NCBI GenBank assembly: GCA_963801105.1
Contig: CAWDDH010000003.1
Coordinates: forward strand, 2,108,001 to 2,172,000
From: JAENVU01 sp963801105
Lineage (GTDB): Bacteria; Actinomycetota; Acidimicrobiia; IMCC26256; JAENVU01
Length of the DNA stretch: 64,000 nucleotides
Direction: 5' to 3'
Shown: positions 34,557-43,038 of the stretch, piece after piece
Layout of the letters: each line of letters opens with the position of its first letter
How positions within the stretch are numbered: position 1 is the first letter of the stretch
The notes under the pieces: generated by a model
What the model saw: the letters and a program-made list of their open reading frames with translations, nothing else
Database searches by the model: none
Told to the model about the DNA's origin: nothing
Translations under genes and position numbers: made by a program

Positions 34557-35993
34557 ATGACGGATGCATGGATGGACGCGACCGCGCAGGCGGACCTCGT
34601 GCGCTCGGGCGACGTGAAGCCCCTCGACCTCGTCGACGCGGCGATCGCCCGCGTGGAGTCGCTGAACCCCCAGCTCAACGCCGTGATCCACGAGCACTTC
34701 GAGTGGGCCCGGGACGCGGCCCGTGGCGACCTGCCCGACGGCCCGTTCCGCGGCGTGCCGTTCCTGGTGAAGGACGCGGTGTGCCACGAGGCCGGCGAGC
34801 CGTACCACTTCGGCATGCAGGTGCTGAAGGATCTCGACTGGCGCGAGTCGACCGACACCTGGCTCGTCGAGCGCTACCGCCGCGCCGGGTTCGTGTCGAT
34901 CGGGCGGACGAACACGCCCGAGCTCGCGAGCACGGTCACCACGGAGCCGGTCGCCCACGGCGCCACCCGCAACCCGTGGGACCTCGGCCGGTCGACCGGA
35001 GGATCGAGTGGTGGTGCCGCGGCCGCGGTCGCGTCCGGCATGGTCGCGGCGGCGCACGGCAACGACATGGGCGGCTCGATCCGCTTCCCGGCGTCGCTGT
35101 GTGGCGTGGTCGGGCTCAAGCCGACGCGCGGGCGCACCACCCTGGGCCCCGAGTTCGGCGAGCTGTGGGGGCCGACCGCCCACGAGCACGTCCTGACGCG
35201 TTCGGTGCGCGACACGGCCGCGATCCTCGACGCCGCAGCTGGGCCCGGGATCGGCGATCCCTACGAGATCGCACCGCCGGCGCGGCCCTACGTCTCGGAG
35301 GTCGGCGCCGACCCAGGTCGCCTGCGCATCGGGTTCCGTACCCTCCGCTGCGACGGGACAGGCGAACCGCACCCGGAGGTCGTCGCCGCGGTCGGAGACG
35401 CGGCGGCGCTGTGCGAGTCGCTCGGCCACGACGTCGCCCCCGACCCGGTGGCCGCGCTCGACGATCCCCGGCTCGGGCTCGCGCTGCCCTCGATGTGGGC
35501 CGGGGTCATCGCCCGCGAGGTCGACCGGTGGAGCGAGCGCATCGGCCGGACCATCGACCCGTCGGAGCTCGAGCCCCTCAACCAGCAGCTGGTCGGGCTG
35601 GCCGAGGGGGTGAGTGCGAGCGCGTACCTCGGCGCGCTGGAGCATCTGCAGGCCTGGGCCCGCGGCGTCGCCGCGTGGTTCGCCGGCTTCGACGTCCTGC
35701 TGCTGCCCACGGTCCCCGAGCCCGCCTTCCCGCTCGGCCGGATCAACGCCGCCGCGCCCGACCCGTTCGCACAGCTGCTCGACTCGGGCGCGCTGATCAC
35801 CTACACGTTGCCGTTCAACGCCACCGGCCAGCCCGCGATCTCGCTGCCGCTCGGGACGAGCGCCGACGGCCTGCCGATCGGCGTCCAGCTCGTGGCACCG
35901 TTCGGCCGGGAGGACGTGCTCGTCCGACTCTCCTCCCAACTCGAGGCGGCCGCACCCTGGGCGGACCGTCACCCCCCGGTAGCGGCGGGGTGA
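34557..35993 (+). CDS. Amidase (amidase-signature family)
   Basis: A 478-residue amidase-signature hydrolase. The Ser-cis-Ser-Lys triad is intact: K72 in PFLVKDAVCHE, S150 in RSTGGSSGGA and S174 in DMGGSIRFPA, with the expected 24-residue spacing between the serines. Such enzymes cut amides including aryl amides, nylon oligomers and 6-aminohexanoate dimers; the substrate cannot be read from sequence. GAAGGAG precedes the ATG. Its stop overlaps the luciferase-like gene by GTGA, so the two form an operon. Confidence 0.9.
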   Translation: MTDAWMDATAQADLVRSGDVKPLDLVDAAIARVESLNPQLNAVIHEHFEWARDAARGDLPDGPFRGVPFLVKDAVCHEAGEPYHFGMQVLKDLDWRESTDTWLVERYRRAGFVSIGRTNTPELASTVTTEPVAHGATRNPWDLGRSTGGSSGGAAAAVASGMVAAAHGNDMGGSIRFPASLCGVVGLKPTRGRTTLGPEFGELWGPTAHEHVLTRSVRDTAAILDAAAGPGIGDPYEIAPPARPYVSEVGADPGRLRIGFRTLRCDGTGEPHPEVVAAVGDAAALCESLGHDVAPDPVAALDDPRLGLALPSMWAGVIAREVDRWSERIGRTIDPSELEPLNQQLVGLAEGVSASAYLGALEHLQAWARGVAAWFAGFDVLLLPTVPEPAFPLGRINAAAPDPFAQLLDSGALITYTLPFNATGQPAISLPLGTSADGLPIGVQLVAPFGREDVLVRLSSQLEAAAPWADRHPPVAAG

Positions 35994-36919
35994 CGGAACG
36001 GGCGCTCCGGTTCGGCTTGCAGCTCGGGTCGACCGGTGCGGCCGACGTCGTCGCGACGGCCCGGCGCGCCGAGGCCGCCGGATTCGACGTCGTGCACACG
36101 TCCGACCACGTGGGCGCGGGACTCCTGCCGCCACTGACGCCGCTCGCCGGGATCGCGGTCGCGACCGAGCGCATCCGGTTGTGCCCACTCGTGGTGAACA
36201 ACGACCTGCACCACCCGGTGGACCTGGCGCGCGAGGTCGTCGCCATCGACCATCTCAGTCGTGGTCGCATGGAGTTGGGTATCGGTGCCGGTCACTCGTT
36301 CACCGAGTACGGCGCGCTCGGGCTCGCGTTCGACCCGCCGGCCGTGCGCAAGGCGCGTCTCGCGGAGTCGGTGGAGCTGCTCCGCCGGCTGCTCGACGGC
36401 GACACGGTTGACCATGCGGGTGAGCACTACACGCTCCGCGGTGCGGCGCGTCGGTGCGTCCCGTGCAGGAGCGACTCCCGATCCTCGTGGGCGTCAACGG
36501 GCGCGACGCGCTCGCCCACGCGGCGCGTCCACGCCGACGTGGTCGGACTCACGATGCTCGGGCGCACCCTCGCCGACGGTCAGCGCCACGAGACGCGGTG
36601 GGAAGCGGCGCGCCTCGACCAGACCGTCGCTCATGTTCGCGAGACGGCTCGGCGAGCCGGCCGCGATCCCGAGATCCAGGTGCTCGTGCAGGGCGTGCAG
36701 GTCACCGACGACCGTGACGGTGCGGCGCGCGCCTTCGTCGAGCAGGGCGCCGCGCCGACCGTGGACGATGCGCTCGCCACGCCGTTCCTCGCCATCGGCA
36801 CTCACGGGCAGATCGCCCGCCATCTCCACGAGTGCCGGGAGCGCTGGGGCATCACCTACTTCAGCGTCCGGGACCTCGACGGCTTCGCCCCGGTCATCGC
36901 CAGGCTGCGCTCGTCGTGA
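35990..36919 (+). CDS. Luciferase-like (LLM class) flavin-dependent oxidoreductase, with two compensating frameshifts
   Basis: A F420- or flavin-dependent TIM-barrel oxidoreductase: RFGLQLGSTGAADVVATARR, AGFDVVHTSDHVGAG, VVAIDHLSRGRMELGIGAGH. The first frame loses homology near 36445; the segment RPVQERLPILVGVNGRDALAHAA reads in another frame from 36454; from about 36528 the original frame resumes with HADVVGLTMLGRTL and continues to the end. The net length (309 residues) is preserved, so only about 25 residues are out of frame. Two base-number errors or two indels explain this. A related TIGR03621-like substrate class is likely. Confidence 0.8.
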   Translation: MTERALRFGLQLGSTGAADVVATARRAEAAGFDVVHTSDHVGAGLLPPLTPLAGIAVATERIRLCPLVVNNDLHHPVDLAREVVAIDHLSRGRMELGIGAGHSFTEYGALGLAFDPPAVRKARLAESVELLRRLLDGDTVDHAGEHYTLRGAARRCVPCRSDSRSSWASTGATRSPTRRVHADVVGLTMLGRTLADGQRHETRWEAARLDQTVAHVRETARRAGRDPEIQVLVQGVQVTDDRDGAARAFVEQGAAPTVDDALATPFLAIGTHGQIARHLHECRERWGITYFSVRDLDGFAPVIARLRSS

Positions 36920-36942
36920 CACCGGCCTGACGCGCCCGCACC

Positions 36943-38005
36943 TCACCGGCGGCTGAGCGCGTCGAACCCGTCGACGAGCAGCGCGGGACCGAGAGTGCGG
37001 AGCAGCGTCCGCTGGGAGTCCGTGCCCGGGGGCGATCGCTCCGGGTCCGCGTGCTCGCAGCGGGCCCCGTATGCGAGTGACGTGACCATCGACGCCGCGA
37101 CCCGATCGCGCTCGGCCGTGGCGAAGGGGATACCTCGGGCTTCCTCGTAGTCGGCGACGAACGCGCGCATCTCCGGCGCGGTCGAGAACCGTCGCGGCTG
37201 GTCGATGCTCCAGTCGATGCCGAACGTGGTCGCGGCAGCGCTCAGCGCCGTGCACTCGTCGGCCACCGCGACGCTGTCCCAGTCGTAGACGGCGTCGATC
37301 GCGCCGGCCCGGATGCTGACGTTCTGCACGCGCCAGTCGCCGTGCGTCACGGCCCGCGTGGCGGGACCGGCGCGGCCGAGGTGGGCACGGGCCGCACGCG
37401 CCAGCTCGTCGATCCACTCGGCGCCATCCGCGGTCGCAGCGAAATCGAAGCGCGTGGAGTGCGGTGCGGGATACAGGGCGCCGCCGACCGGTTCCGCCAT
37501 CGGGTGGCGGACGCTCGCCAGCGTGTCGTGGTGGGGTGCTGCCAGTCGTTGGAACCGCACCAGTCCCCGGGCGAGCACGCGGCGGATGCCGGGAGCGTGC
37601 GCGTCCGTCGGGCGTGACTGGGGGAGCAGCGTCTCCGCCCCCAGGTGGCCGGCGCCGCAGGGCTGTGGATCCACGAGCGGGTCGGGCGCGGGGAACCCGG
37701 CCCTCGCCAGCCCGCGCTGCACGGCGGTCGTCGCCCGCAGGAAGTCGGTCGGGACCCCGGGGCGGTGACCCTTCACGACGACGGCCCGGCCGTCGGCGAG
37801 CTCGACCCCGTGCACGCTGCCGCTGCTCGAGTCGAAGAAGCGGTAGCGCTCGATCGGGCTGCCCAGGTGAGCTCGGCACCAGCCGTCCACGATCGCGGCG
37901 ATCGACGTCGGGATCCTCGGTGCCGAACAGTGCCCGCTCGGTCGGCAGGCGCTCGGTGCCCCACGCACGCAGCTGTGCGGCGATGACCGCCCCGAGGTTC
38001 TTCAT
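36943..38005 (-). CDS. Aminoglycoside-phosphotransferase-like kinase (frameshifted)
   Basis: A protein-kinase-like phosphotransferase of the APH/choline kinase group. ATP-binding strand GRAVVVKGHRPG, catalytic loop AVTHGDWRVQNVSI (His-x-Asp with Asn) and metal motif VYDWDSVAVADE are present. The first 30 residues (MKNLGAVIAAQLRAW to TEDPDV) read in one frame; the rest (IAAIVDGWCRAHLG onward) in the next. The frame changes near 37905-37915; dropping one base in the GACGTCGATC stretch restores 353 residues. The family phosphorylates small hydroxylated molecules; resistance is only one possible role. Confidence 0.78.
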
Positions 38006-38091
38006 GCGCTCATCGTGGCCGAACGACCGGTTCCGACGCGCGAAACGCGCCGAGAACGGCGCGTATCAGGCGCGCAGAGCCGCTCGGGGGG

Positions 38092-38799
38092 TCAGAGGTG
38101 GATGCCGCACTCGGTCTTGTCGGAGCCGGCCCAGCGGCCGCCCCGGGCGGCCTCGCCCTCGGCGACCGGCCGGGTGCAGGGCCAGCACCCGATCGACGCA
38201 TAGCCACGCTCGGACAGTGGGTGGGCCGGCAGGTCGTGATCACGGACGTACCCGGCGACATCGGCGTCGGACCAGTTCGCGATCGGGTTGATCTTCACCA
38301 GGCCGCGCGAGACGTCGAAGGTCACGAGGGGCGTGGCGGCGCGGGCGGCACTCTCGTCTCGGCGTAGCCCGCTCATCCACGCGGCCTTACCGGCCAGCGC
38401 CCGCTGCATGGGTTCGACCTTCCGGGCGCGACAGCACGCGTCCGGGTCGTTGTGCCAGAGGTCGTCGGGGGCGCGCTCGGGCCGGATCACGTCGAGGTGC
38501 AATCCGTAGCGCGCCTTGATCTGCTCTAGGTACCAGAGCGTCTCGGCGAAGTGGTACTGGGTGTCGAGGAACGCGACCTTCACGTCGGGCACCGTCTTGG
38601 AGACGATGTCGATCAGCACGCAGTCCTGGAACGAGGCCGCGAGTACGAGGTCGGGCCCGAAGCGGTCGTACGCCCACGCGACCAGCGCGGACGCGGGACG
38701 GGACTCGTAGCGCCGCGCGACGTCGGCGAGCTCGCCGAGATCGGGCGCCTCGGCGCGGCTCGACGCAGTGGTGAGATCGATGTGGGACGCGGTGGTCAC
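38092..38799 (-). CDS. cysH: Assimilatory adenylylsulfate (APS) reductase
   Basis: A 235-residue reductase of the CysH family. The four cysteines that bind the [4Fe-4S] cluster in APS reductases are present as CCRARKVEPM and GCWPCTRPV, and the redox Cys is in the C-terminal ECGIHL. This indicates APS rather than PAPS as substrate. It reduces activated sulfate to sulfite, which the sulfite reductase encoded just upstream then reduces to sulfide. The GTG at 38799 overlaps the sir stop. No ATP sulfurylase gene is in the window. Confidence 0.93.
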   Translation of the reverse strand: MTTASHIDLTTASSRAEAPDLGELADVARRYESRPASALVAWAYDRFGPDLVLAASFQDCVLIDIVSKTVPDVKVAFLDTQYHFAETLWYLEQIKARYGLHLDVIRPERAPDDLWHNDPDACCRARKVEPMQRALAGKAAWMSGLRRDESAARAATPLVTFDVSRGLVKINPIANWSDADVAGYVRDHDLPAHPLSERGYASIGCWPCTRPVAEGEAARGGRWAGSDKTECGIHL

Positions 38800-40577
38800 G
38801 TGGCGCACTCGCTCTCTCCGACCTGGGAAACGTACGGGCCAGTCTCGTCGAAATCGACGTAGAACTGGGGGTTCTCCTCCGGCGTGGGGAAAATGTCCAG
38901 ATCCTTCAGGGTCGTCCCTACTGCGCCCGCACCGCCCGAGCGGTCGAGCCACTCCTGGAACGTCTCGCCTGCGGCCCGCTCGTCGGCGAACCGTCGGACG
39001 ACCCGCACGACGGCCTCCGACGCGGTCTTGGCCGGCACCTTGGTCGCCTTCTCACCGAACCGGACCTCCATCTGGCCCACGTGACCGCCGAGCAGCATCT
39101 GGTACCCGGGTGCCGCCCGTCCGTGCGCACGACGCTCGAAGCCCATGAAGCCGATATCGGCGATGTGGTGCTGGCCGCAGGAGTTCGTGCAGCCCGAGAT
39201 GTTCACGCGCACGCCTCCGACCTCGGCCAGCCCGGCCTCCTCGAGGGCGCGGTCGATGTCGGAGGCGAGCCCGCGCGACTGCGTGACCGCGAGGTTGCAC
39301 GTATCGGCACCGGGGCACGAGACGACGTCCCGCGCGCGCTCGGCGCCGGCGCGGTGCATGTCGGCGGCGACGAGTCGCTCGTGCAACGCGGGGAGCTGCT
39401 CCTCGGTGAGGCCGCGCAGCACGAAGTTCTGCCGGTTGGTGATACGGATCTCGACATCGAAGTCGCGCTGGATCGCGGCGAGCAGCCGGAACTGCTCGGT
39501 CGTGATGTCGCCGAGCTTCGCGTGCGCGTATGCACTCACGGTCCCGTTGGCGCGACCGCGCACGACGTTCGCGATCTCCCAGCGGCGGGAGGAGTCGAGC
39601 CCGGAGAACTCGATCGGGGTGCCGCCGTCGGCCGTGACCTCCGTCCCCATCCCCGCGGGCGCGTCGCCCTCGGCGACGACGACCTCGGGGAGACCGCCGG
39701 GGTAGGTCGCCGACGCCCGGAGGAACTTGCGCTCCCTCGCGATGCGCTCGCGCAGCTCCTCGATCCCCATGGTGTCGACGAGCCACTTCATGCGGGCCCG
39801 GAGCTTGTTGTCCCGGTTGCCGAAGTGGTCGAACGTGCGGAGCGTGGCCTCGATGGTGGGGAGGAGGTCCTCCCGGGTCGTGAACTCCTCGAGGGCCTGC
39901 GCCGGGTGCGGGTTGGCGCCGAGCCCACCGGCGAGGAAGATCCGGAAGCCCGCCTCGACCGACCCGTCGGGCAGCGGTCGGGTCACCGCGATCACCCCGA
40001 CGTCGTTGAACATCGCCTGGCCGCAGTCGGTCGCGCAGCCACTGAAGTTGATCTTGAACTTGCGGGGGAGGCGCTGCGAGAGCGGGTTGCGCAGGAACCA
40101 CCGGTAGGCGGCCTCGGCCCACGGCGAGATGTCGAGGACCTCGAACGGGCACGCGCCGGCGAGGTGGCACCCGGCCACGTTGCGGACGGTGTCGCCGCAC
40201 GCCTCGCGACTCGTGAGCCCCACCGACGCGAGCAGGCGCAGCACCGCGGGCGTGTCGCGCAGCTCGACGAAGTGGAACTGCGCGTTCTGGCGGGTGGTGA
40301 GGTGGCCCCAACCCCGCGAGTACTGCTCGGAGATCGACGCGAGCATCTCGAGCTGCTCCGCGTTCAGGCTGCCGTAGGGGACCTTGACCCGCACCATCTG
40401 GTTGGTGCCGCCCTGGCGCTGGCCGTAGATGCCCTGGTTCAGGCGGCTGACCCGGAACACGTCCTCGTCGAGGTCGCCGGCGAGGTACTCCTCGATCGCC
40501 TGGGCGAAGCGGGTGATCTCGTCGTCCACCTCGGGATCGATCGGTCGGGATCGCAGCTCGTCGAGGTTGATGGCCAT
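38796..40577 (-). CDS. sir: Ferredoxin-type sulfite reductase
   Basis: A 593-residue siroheme/[4Fe-4S] reductase of the nitrite/sulfite reductase family. The cluster ligands are CPGADTCNLAVTQ and SGCTNSCGQHH; siroheme-binding Arg-rich strands (RGWGHLTTRQNAQFHFVELRD and ITNRQNFVLRGL) form two pseudo-repeats. It donates six electrons to convert sulfite to sulfide. Pairing with cysH decides sulfite over nitrite. GAAGGA precedes the ATG. In mycobacteria the orthologue (named nirA or sirA) is in the same operon with cysH. Confidence 0.93.
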   Translation of the reverse strand: MAINLDELRSRPIDPEVDDEITRFAQAIEEYLAGDLDEDVFRVSRLNQGIYGQRQGGTNQMVRVKVPYGSLNAEQLEMLASISEQYSRGWGHLTTRQNAQFHFVELRDTPAVLRLLASVGLTSREACGDTVRNVAGCHLAGACPFEVLDISPWAEAAYRWFLRNPLSQRLPRKFKINFSGCATDCGQAMFNDVGVIAVTRPLPDGSVEAGFRIFLAGGLGANPHPAQALEEFTTREDLLPTIEATLRTFDHFGNRDNKLRARMKWLVDTMGIEELRERIARERKFLRASATYPGGLPEVVVAEGDAPAGMGTEVTADGGTPIEFSGLDSSRRWEIANVVRGRANGTVSAYAHAKLGDITTEQFRLLAAIQRDFDVEIRITNRQNFVLRGLTEEQLPALHERLVAADMHRAGAERARDVVSCPGADTCNLAVTQSRGLASDIDRALEEAGLAEVGGVRVNISGCTNSCGQHHIADIGFMGFERRAHGRAAPGYQMLLGGHVGQMEVRFGEKATKVPAKTASEAVVRVVRRFADERAAGETFQEWLDRSGGAGAVGTTLKDLDIFPTPEENPQFYVDFDETGPYVSQVGESECAT

Positions 40578-40665
40578 GGTGTGTCCTTCGGGGCGGGGGC
40601 ACCGGCAGCGCGCGACCGCCGGTCCCGGGTCGGGAGGATCTCGGCAGTCGGGATTCGCGTCGAGG

Positions 40666-40764
40666 TCAGACGCGACCGCTGCCCGCAGCGTGCGACAGCT
40701 CGTCCTGCACCTCGTGAGGGGTGCGGCCTTGAGCGATGCTCGGAGCGCCGTGGGCGAAGATCAC
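40666..40764 (-). CDS. Putative 32-aa leader peptide upstream of sulfite reductase
   Basis: A 32-codon frame starting GTG at 40764 and reading VIFAHGAPSIAQGRTPHEVQ and on to a TGA at 40666, 88 bases before sir on the same strand. TAGGGT lies seven bases before the GTG, predicting a leaderless message that begins with this ORF. Sulfur-assimilation operons of mycobacteria have short translated leaders that sense cysteine through Cys codons; this one has no Cys codon, so that exact mechanism does not apply. It could be a small functional protein. The remaining bases of the 40578-40945 gap hold only regulatory elements. Confidence 0.5.
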   Translation of the reverse strand: MIFAHGAPSIAQGRTPHEVQDELSHAAGSGRV

Positions 40765-40771
40765 GGGCTCG

Positions 40772-40777
40772 ACCCTA
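40772..40777 (-). promoter_or_regulatory. -10 box TAGGGT of the cysH-sir operon
   Basis: TAGGGT on the minus strand is seven bases before the GTG of the leader ORF, the local leaderless layout. No consensus -35 is seen. Confidence 0.5.
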
Positions 40778-40811
40778 ACGACTGTCCCGGTGAAATACCA
40801 GCGCCGAGGTC

Positions 40812-40838
40812 GGAAATTTTCCCGACTGTGACAGTCGG
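40812..40838. promoter_or_regulatory. Two adjacent palindromes upstream of the sulfite reductase operon
   Basis: GGAAA-T-TTTCC (40812-40822) is directly followed by CCGACTGT-G-ACAGTCGG (40822-40838), both perfect odd palindromes. They lie 35-65 bases upstream of the -10 box of the cysH-sir operon and about 108 bases before the divergent beta-helix gene. They are good operator candidates for a sulfur-responsive regulator; the regulator is not encoded nearby. Confidence 0.5.
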
Positions 40839-40945
40839 CTTTCAAGGGCCGAGGCTCCGGGGCGTGGCGTGCCGGGCTGAGCGGCGCGGTGGCACCCCGG
40901 TGGTGTCGTCCGTACGATGCCGCCAGGACCGACACGGGGGGCGAC

Positions 40946-42583
40946 ATGGCCGGCGCGCGCAGGGGGATCGTCGCAACGGTGGTCGTGACGCTGGCCCTCG
41001 GCGGAGCGCTCGCCACCGCCGCGGGGGCCCGGCCGGTCGACGATCATCGACGGGGGCGGGCGTTGCTCGTGGGCGCCTACCACGGCGTCCCGGGCGACTA
41101 CCGCACGATCCAGGACGCCGTCGACCACGCCCGCCCGGGCGACTGGGTGCTCGTCGCCCCCGGCGACTACCACGAGCGGGCCGACTACCGCGCCGACGGC
41201 TCCGCCGACGAGGCCGGCGCCGGGGTGCTGCTCACCACCCCGGACGTGCATCTGCGGGGCATGGACCGCAACCGGGTCGTCGTCGACGGGACCAGGCCGG
41301 GCGCCCCGACCTGCTCGGCGGCCCCCGGAGACCAGGACCTCGGGCCGCACGACGCGAACGGCGGGACGGTCGGGCGCAACGGCGTCGTCGTCTCGCAGGT
41401 CGACGGTGTGTCGGTGGAGAACCTGACCGCGTGCAACTTCTTGAACGGCAACGGCGGCGGGAACCAGATCTGGTTCAACGGCGGTGACGGCAGTGGCCAG
41501 GTCGGAATGGGCAGCTTCTCGGGTCGGTACCTGAGCGCCACGACGACCTACTACGAGGACGGTCGGCCGAAGGCGGAGTACGGAATCTTCGCCTCGAACG
41601 CGGGCGGGCCCGGCATCATCGACACGACCTACGCCAGCAACATGGCGGACAGCGCGTACTACGTGGGTGCGTGTCCCGACTGCCGGACGATCCTCGTGCG
41701 CGCGCACGCCCAGGGTTCGGCGCTCGGCTACTCCGGCACCGACTCCGGCGGCCGGCTGGTCATCGCCGGCTCCGAGTTCGACCACAACAAGACGGGGATC
41801 TCCACCAACAGCCAGAACAACGACGACGCTCCGTCGCCCCAGGACGGGATCTGCCCGGCCGGGGTGTCCACGCTGAGCCCGCTCGGGTCGTGCACCTATT
41901 TCGTACTCAACGACATCCACGACAACAACACGCCGAACGTCCCGAGCGCGGGGAGCGCGGACCTCGGCCCGGTCGGCACCGGCATGGTCGTCGCCGGCGG
42001 GCGGCACGACACGATCGCCTACAACCGCGTGGCCGACAACGGTGCGTGGGGCATCCTGCTCGTCCCGTTCCCCGACACCGACCAGACGCCGCCCGCGGTG
42101 GCCGACTGCGCGGGCGGTGAACTCGACCCGGGCGGGCTGCTGGGCGCGCTCGGCGTCAAGTGCTATTTCGACGACTTCGCCAACGAGGTCACGCACAACA
42201 CGTTCGTGCACAACGGTGCGTTCGCCAACGAGAGCAACGGGGACCTCGCCGAGATCAGCGGCCAGCACGACGTCGGCAACTGCTGGCACGACAACGTCGA
42301 CGCCGCGGGGGTGACGTCGACACCGGTGGACCTCCAGGCGACCCACGGCACCTGTGGAGTGCCGAACGTCGGCGCCGATCTCCTGAGTCCGCTGTCGCTG
42401 CAGGTGATCTGTGACACCGAGGCGTTCGGCGCCTGCGATCCGACACCGGGCATGAGCTATCCGCGCCGGACGTCGGTCGAGCTCGTCCCGCTGCCCAAGG
42501 AGCCGACGATGCCGGATCCGTGTCGCGGCGTCCCCGGCAACCGTTGGTGTCGTGGGCACCGTGACGACCGCCGTCACCGATGA
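40946..42583 (+). CDS. Secreted right-handed parallel beta-helix repeat protein
   Basis: A 545-residue protein with a signal peptide (residues 1-28, VATVVVTLALGGALATAAGA) and a parallel beta-helix: YRTIQDAVDHARPGDWVLVAPGDY near residue 52 begins the helix and Asn-rich coils (NLTACNFLNGNGGGNQIWF, HNTFVHNGAFANESNGD) continue. Paired cysteines suggest extracellular disulfides. The fold is shared by polysaccharide lyases and epimerases, but no catalytic residues can be assigned. ATG 40946 follows a G-rich site. The stop overlaps the next gene by ATGA, odd for a secreted protein followed by cytosolic ones. Confidence 0.82.
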   Translation: MAGARRGIVATVVVTLALGGALATAAGARPVDDHRRGRALLVGAYHGVPGDYRTIQDAVDHARPGDWVLVAPGDYHERADYRADGSADEAGAGVLLTTPDVHLRGMDRNRVVVDGTRPGAPTCSAAPGDQDLGPHDANGGTVGRNGVVVSQVDGVSVENLTACNFLNGNGGGNQIWFNGGDGSGQVGMGSFSGRYLSATTTYYEDGRPKAEYGIFASNAGGPGIIDTTYASNMADSAYYVGACPDCRTILVRAHAQGSALGYSGTDSGGRLVIAGSEFDHNKTGISTNSQNNDDAPSPQDGICPAGVSTLSPLGSCTYFVLNDIHDNNTPNVPSAGSADLGPVGTGMVVAGGRHDTIAYNRVADNGAWGILLVPFPDTDQTPPAVADCAGGELDPGGLLGALGVKCYFDDFANEVTHNTFVHNGAFANESNGDLAEISGQHDVGNCWHDNVDAAGVTSTPVDLQATHGTCGVPNVGADLLSPLSLQVICDTEAFGACDPTPGMSYPRRTSVELVPLPKEPTMPDPCRGVPGNRWCRGHRDDRRHR

Positions 42584-43038
42584 GCCGGAACGAAGATCGC
42601 CTGGCCGAGCTCGGGATCGAGCTCCCGCCGGTGTTCCCGCCGGCGGGCAACTACCTCGGGTGCGTCCGCACAGGCGGCCTCCTCGTCGTGGGTGGACACG
42701 GTCCGATCAACGGCGTCGACGTCGTGACCGGCAAGGTCGGCGCGACCGTGTCGCTCGACGAGGCCCGACTCGCCGCCCGCATGACCGCACTGTCGATCCT
42801 CGCGACGATGCGGGAGGAGTTGGGCGACCTCGACCGCGTCCGGCGGATCGTGAAGGTGTTCGGCATGGTCAATGTCGCGCCGGGCTTCAACCAGACACCG
42901 GCCGTCGTCGACGGCTGCTCCGATCTGCTCGTCGACGTCTTCGGCGAGGCGGGCCGCCACACCCGCACCGCCGTCGGGCTCGCCGAGCTGCCCTTCGACA
43001 TCGCGGTCGAGATCGAGCTGATGGCCGAGGTCGAGTGA
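42580..43038 (+). CDS. RidA/YjgF-family protein
   Basis: A 152-residue protein of the YjgF/YER057c/UK114 family: LLVVGGHGPINGVDVVTGKVG, LDRVRRIVKVFGMVNVAPGFN and RHTRTAVGLAELPFDIAVEIE. The Arg in HTRTAVG corresponds to the residue that binds the carboxylate of enamine/imine intermediates in RidA. Members deaminate reactive 2-aminoacrylate or take part in catabolic pathways. This longer form belongs to a subgroup often annotated only by family. It overlaps both neighbours by four bases. Confidence 0.87.
   Translation: MSRNEDRLAELGIELPPVFPPAGNYLGCVRTGGLLVVGGHGPINGVDVVTGKVGATVSLDEARLAARMTALSILATMREELGDLDRVRRIVKVFGMVNVAPGFNQTPAVVDGCSDLLVDVFGEAGRHTRTAVGLAELPFDIAVEIELMAEVE

Noticed and set aside
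36943..38005. Antibiotic resistance kinase
   Set aside because: The family is broad, the gene is frameshifted and no resistance context exists.
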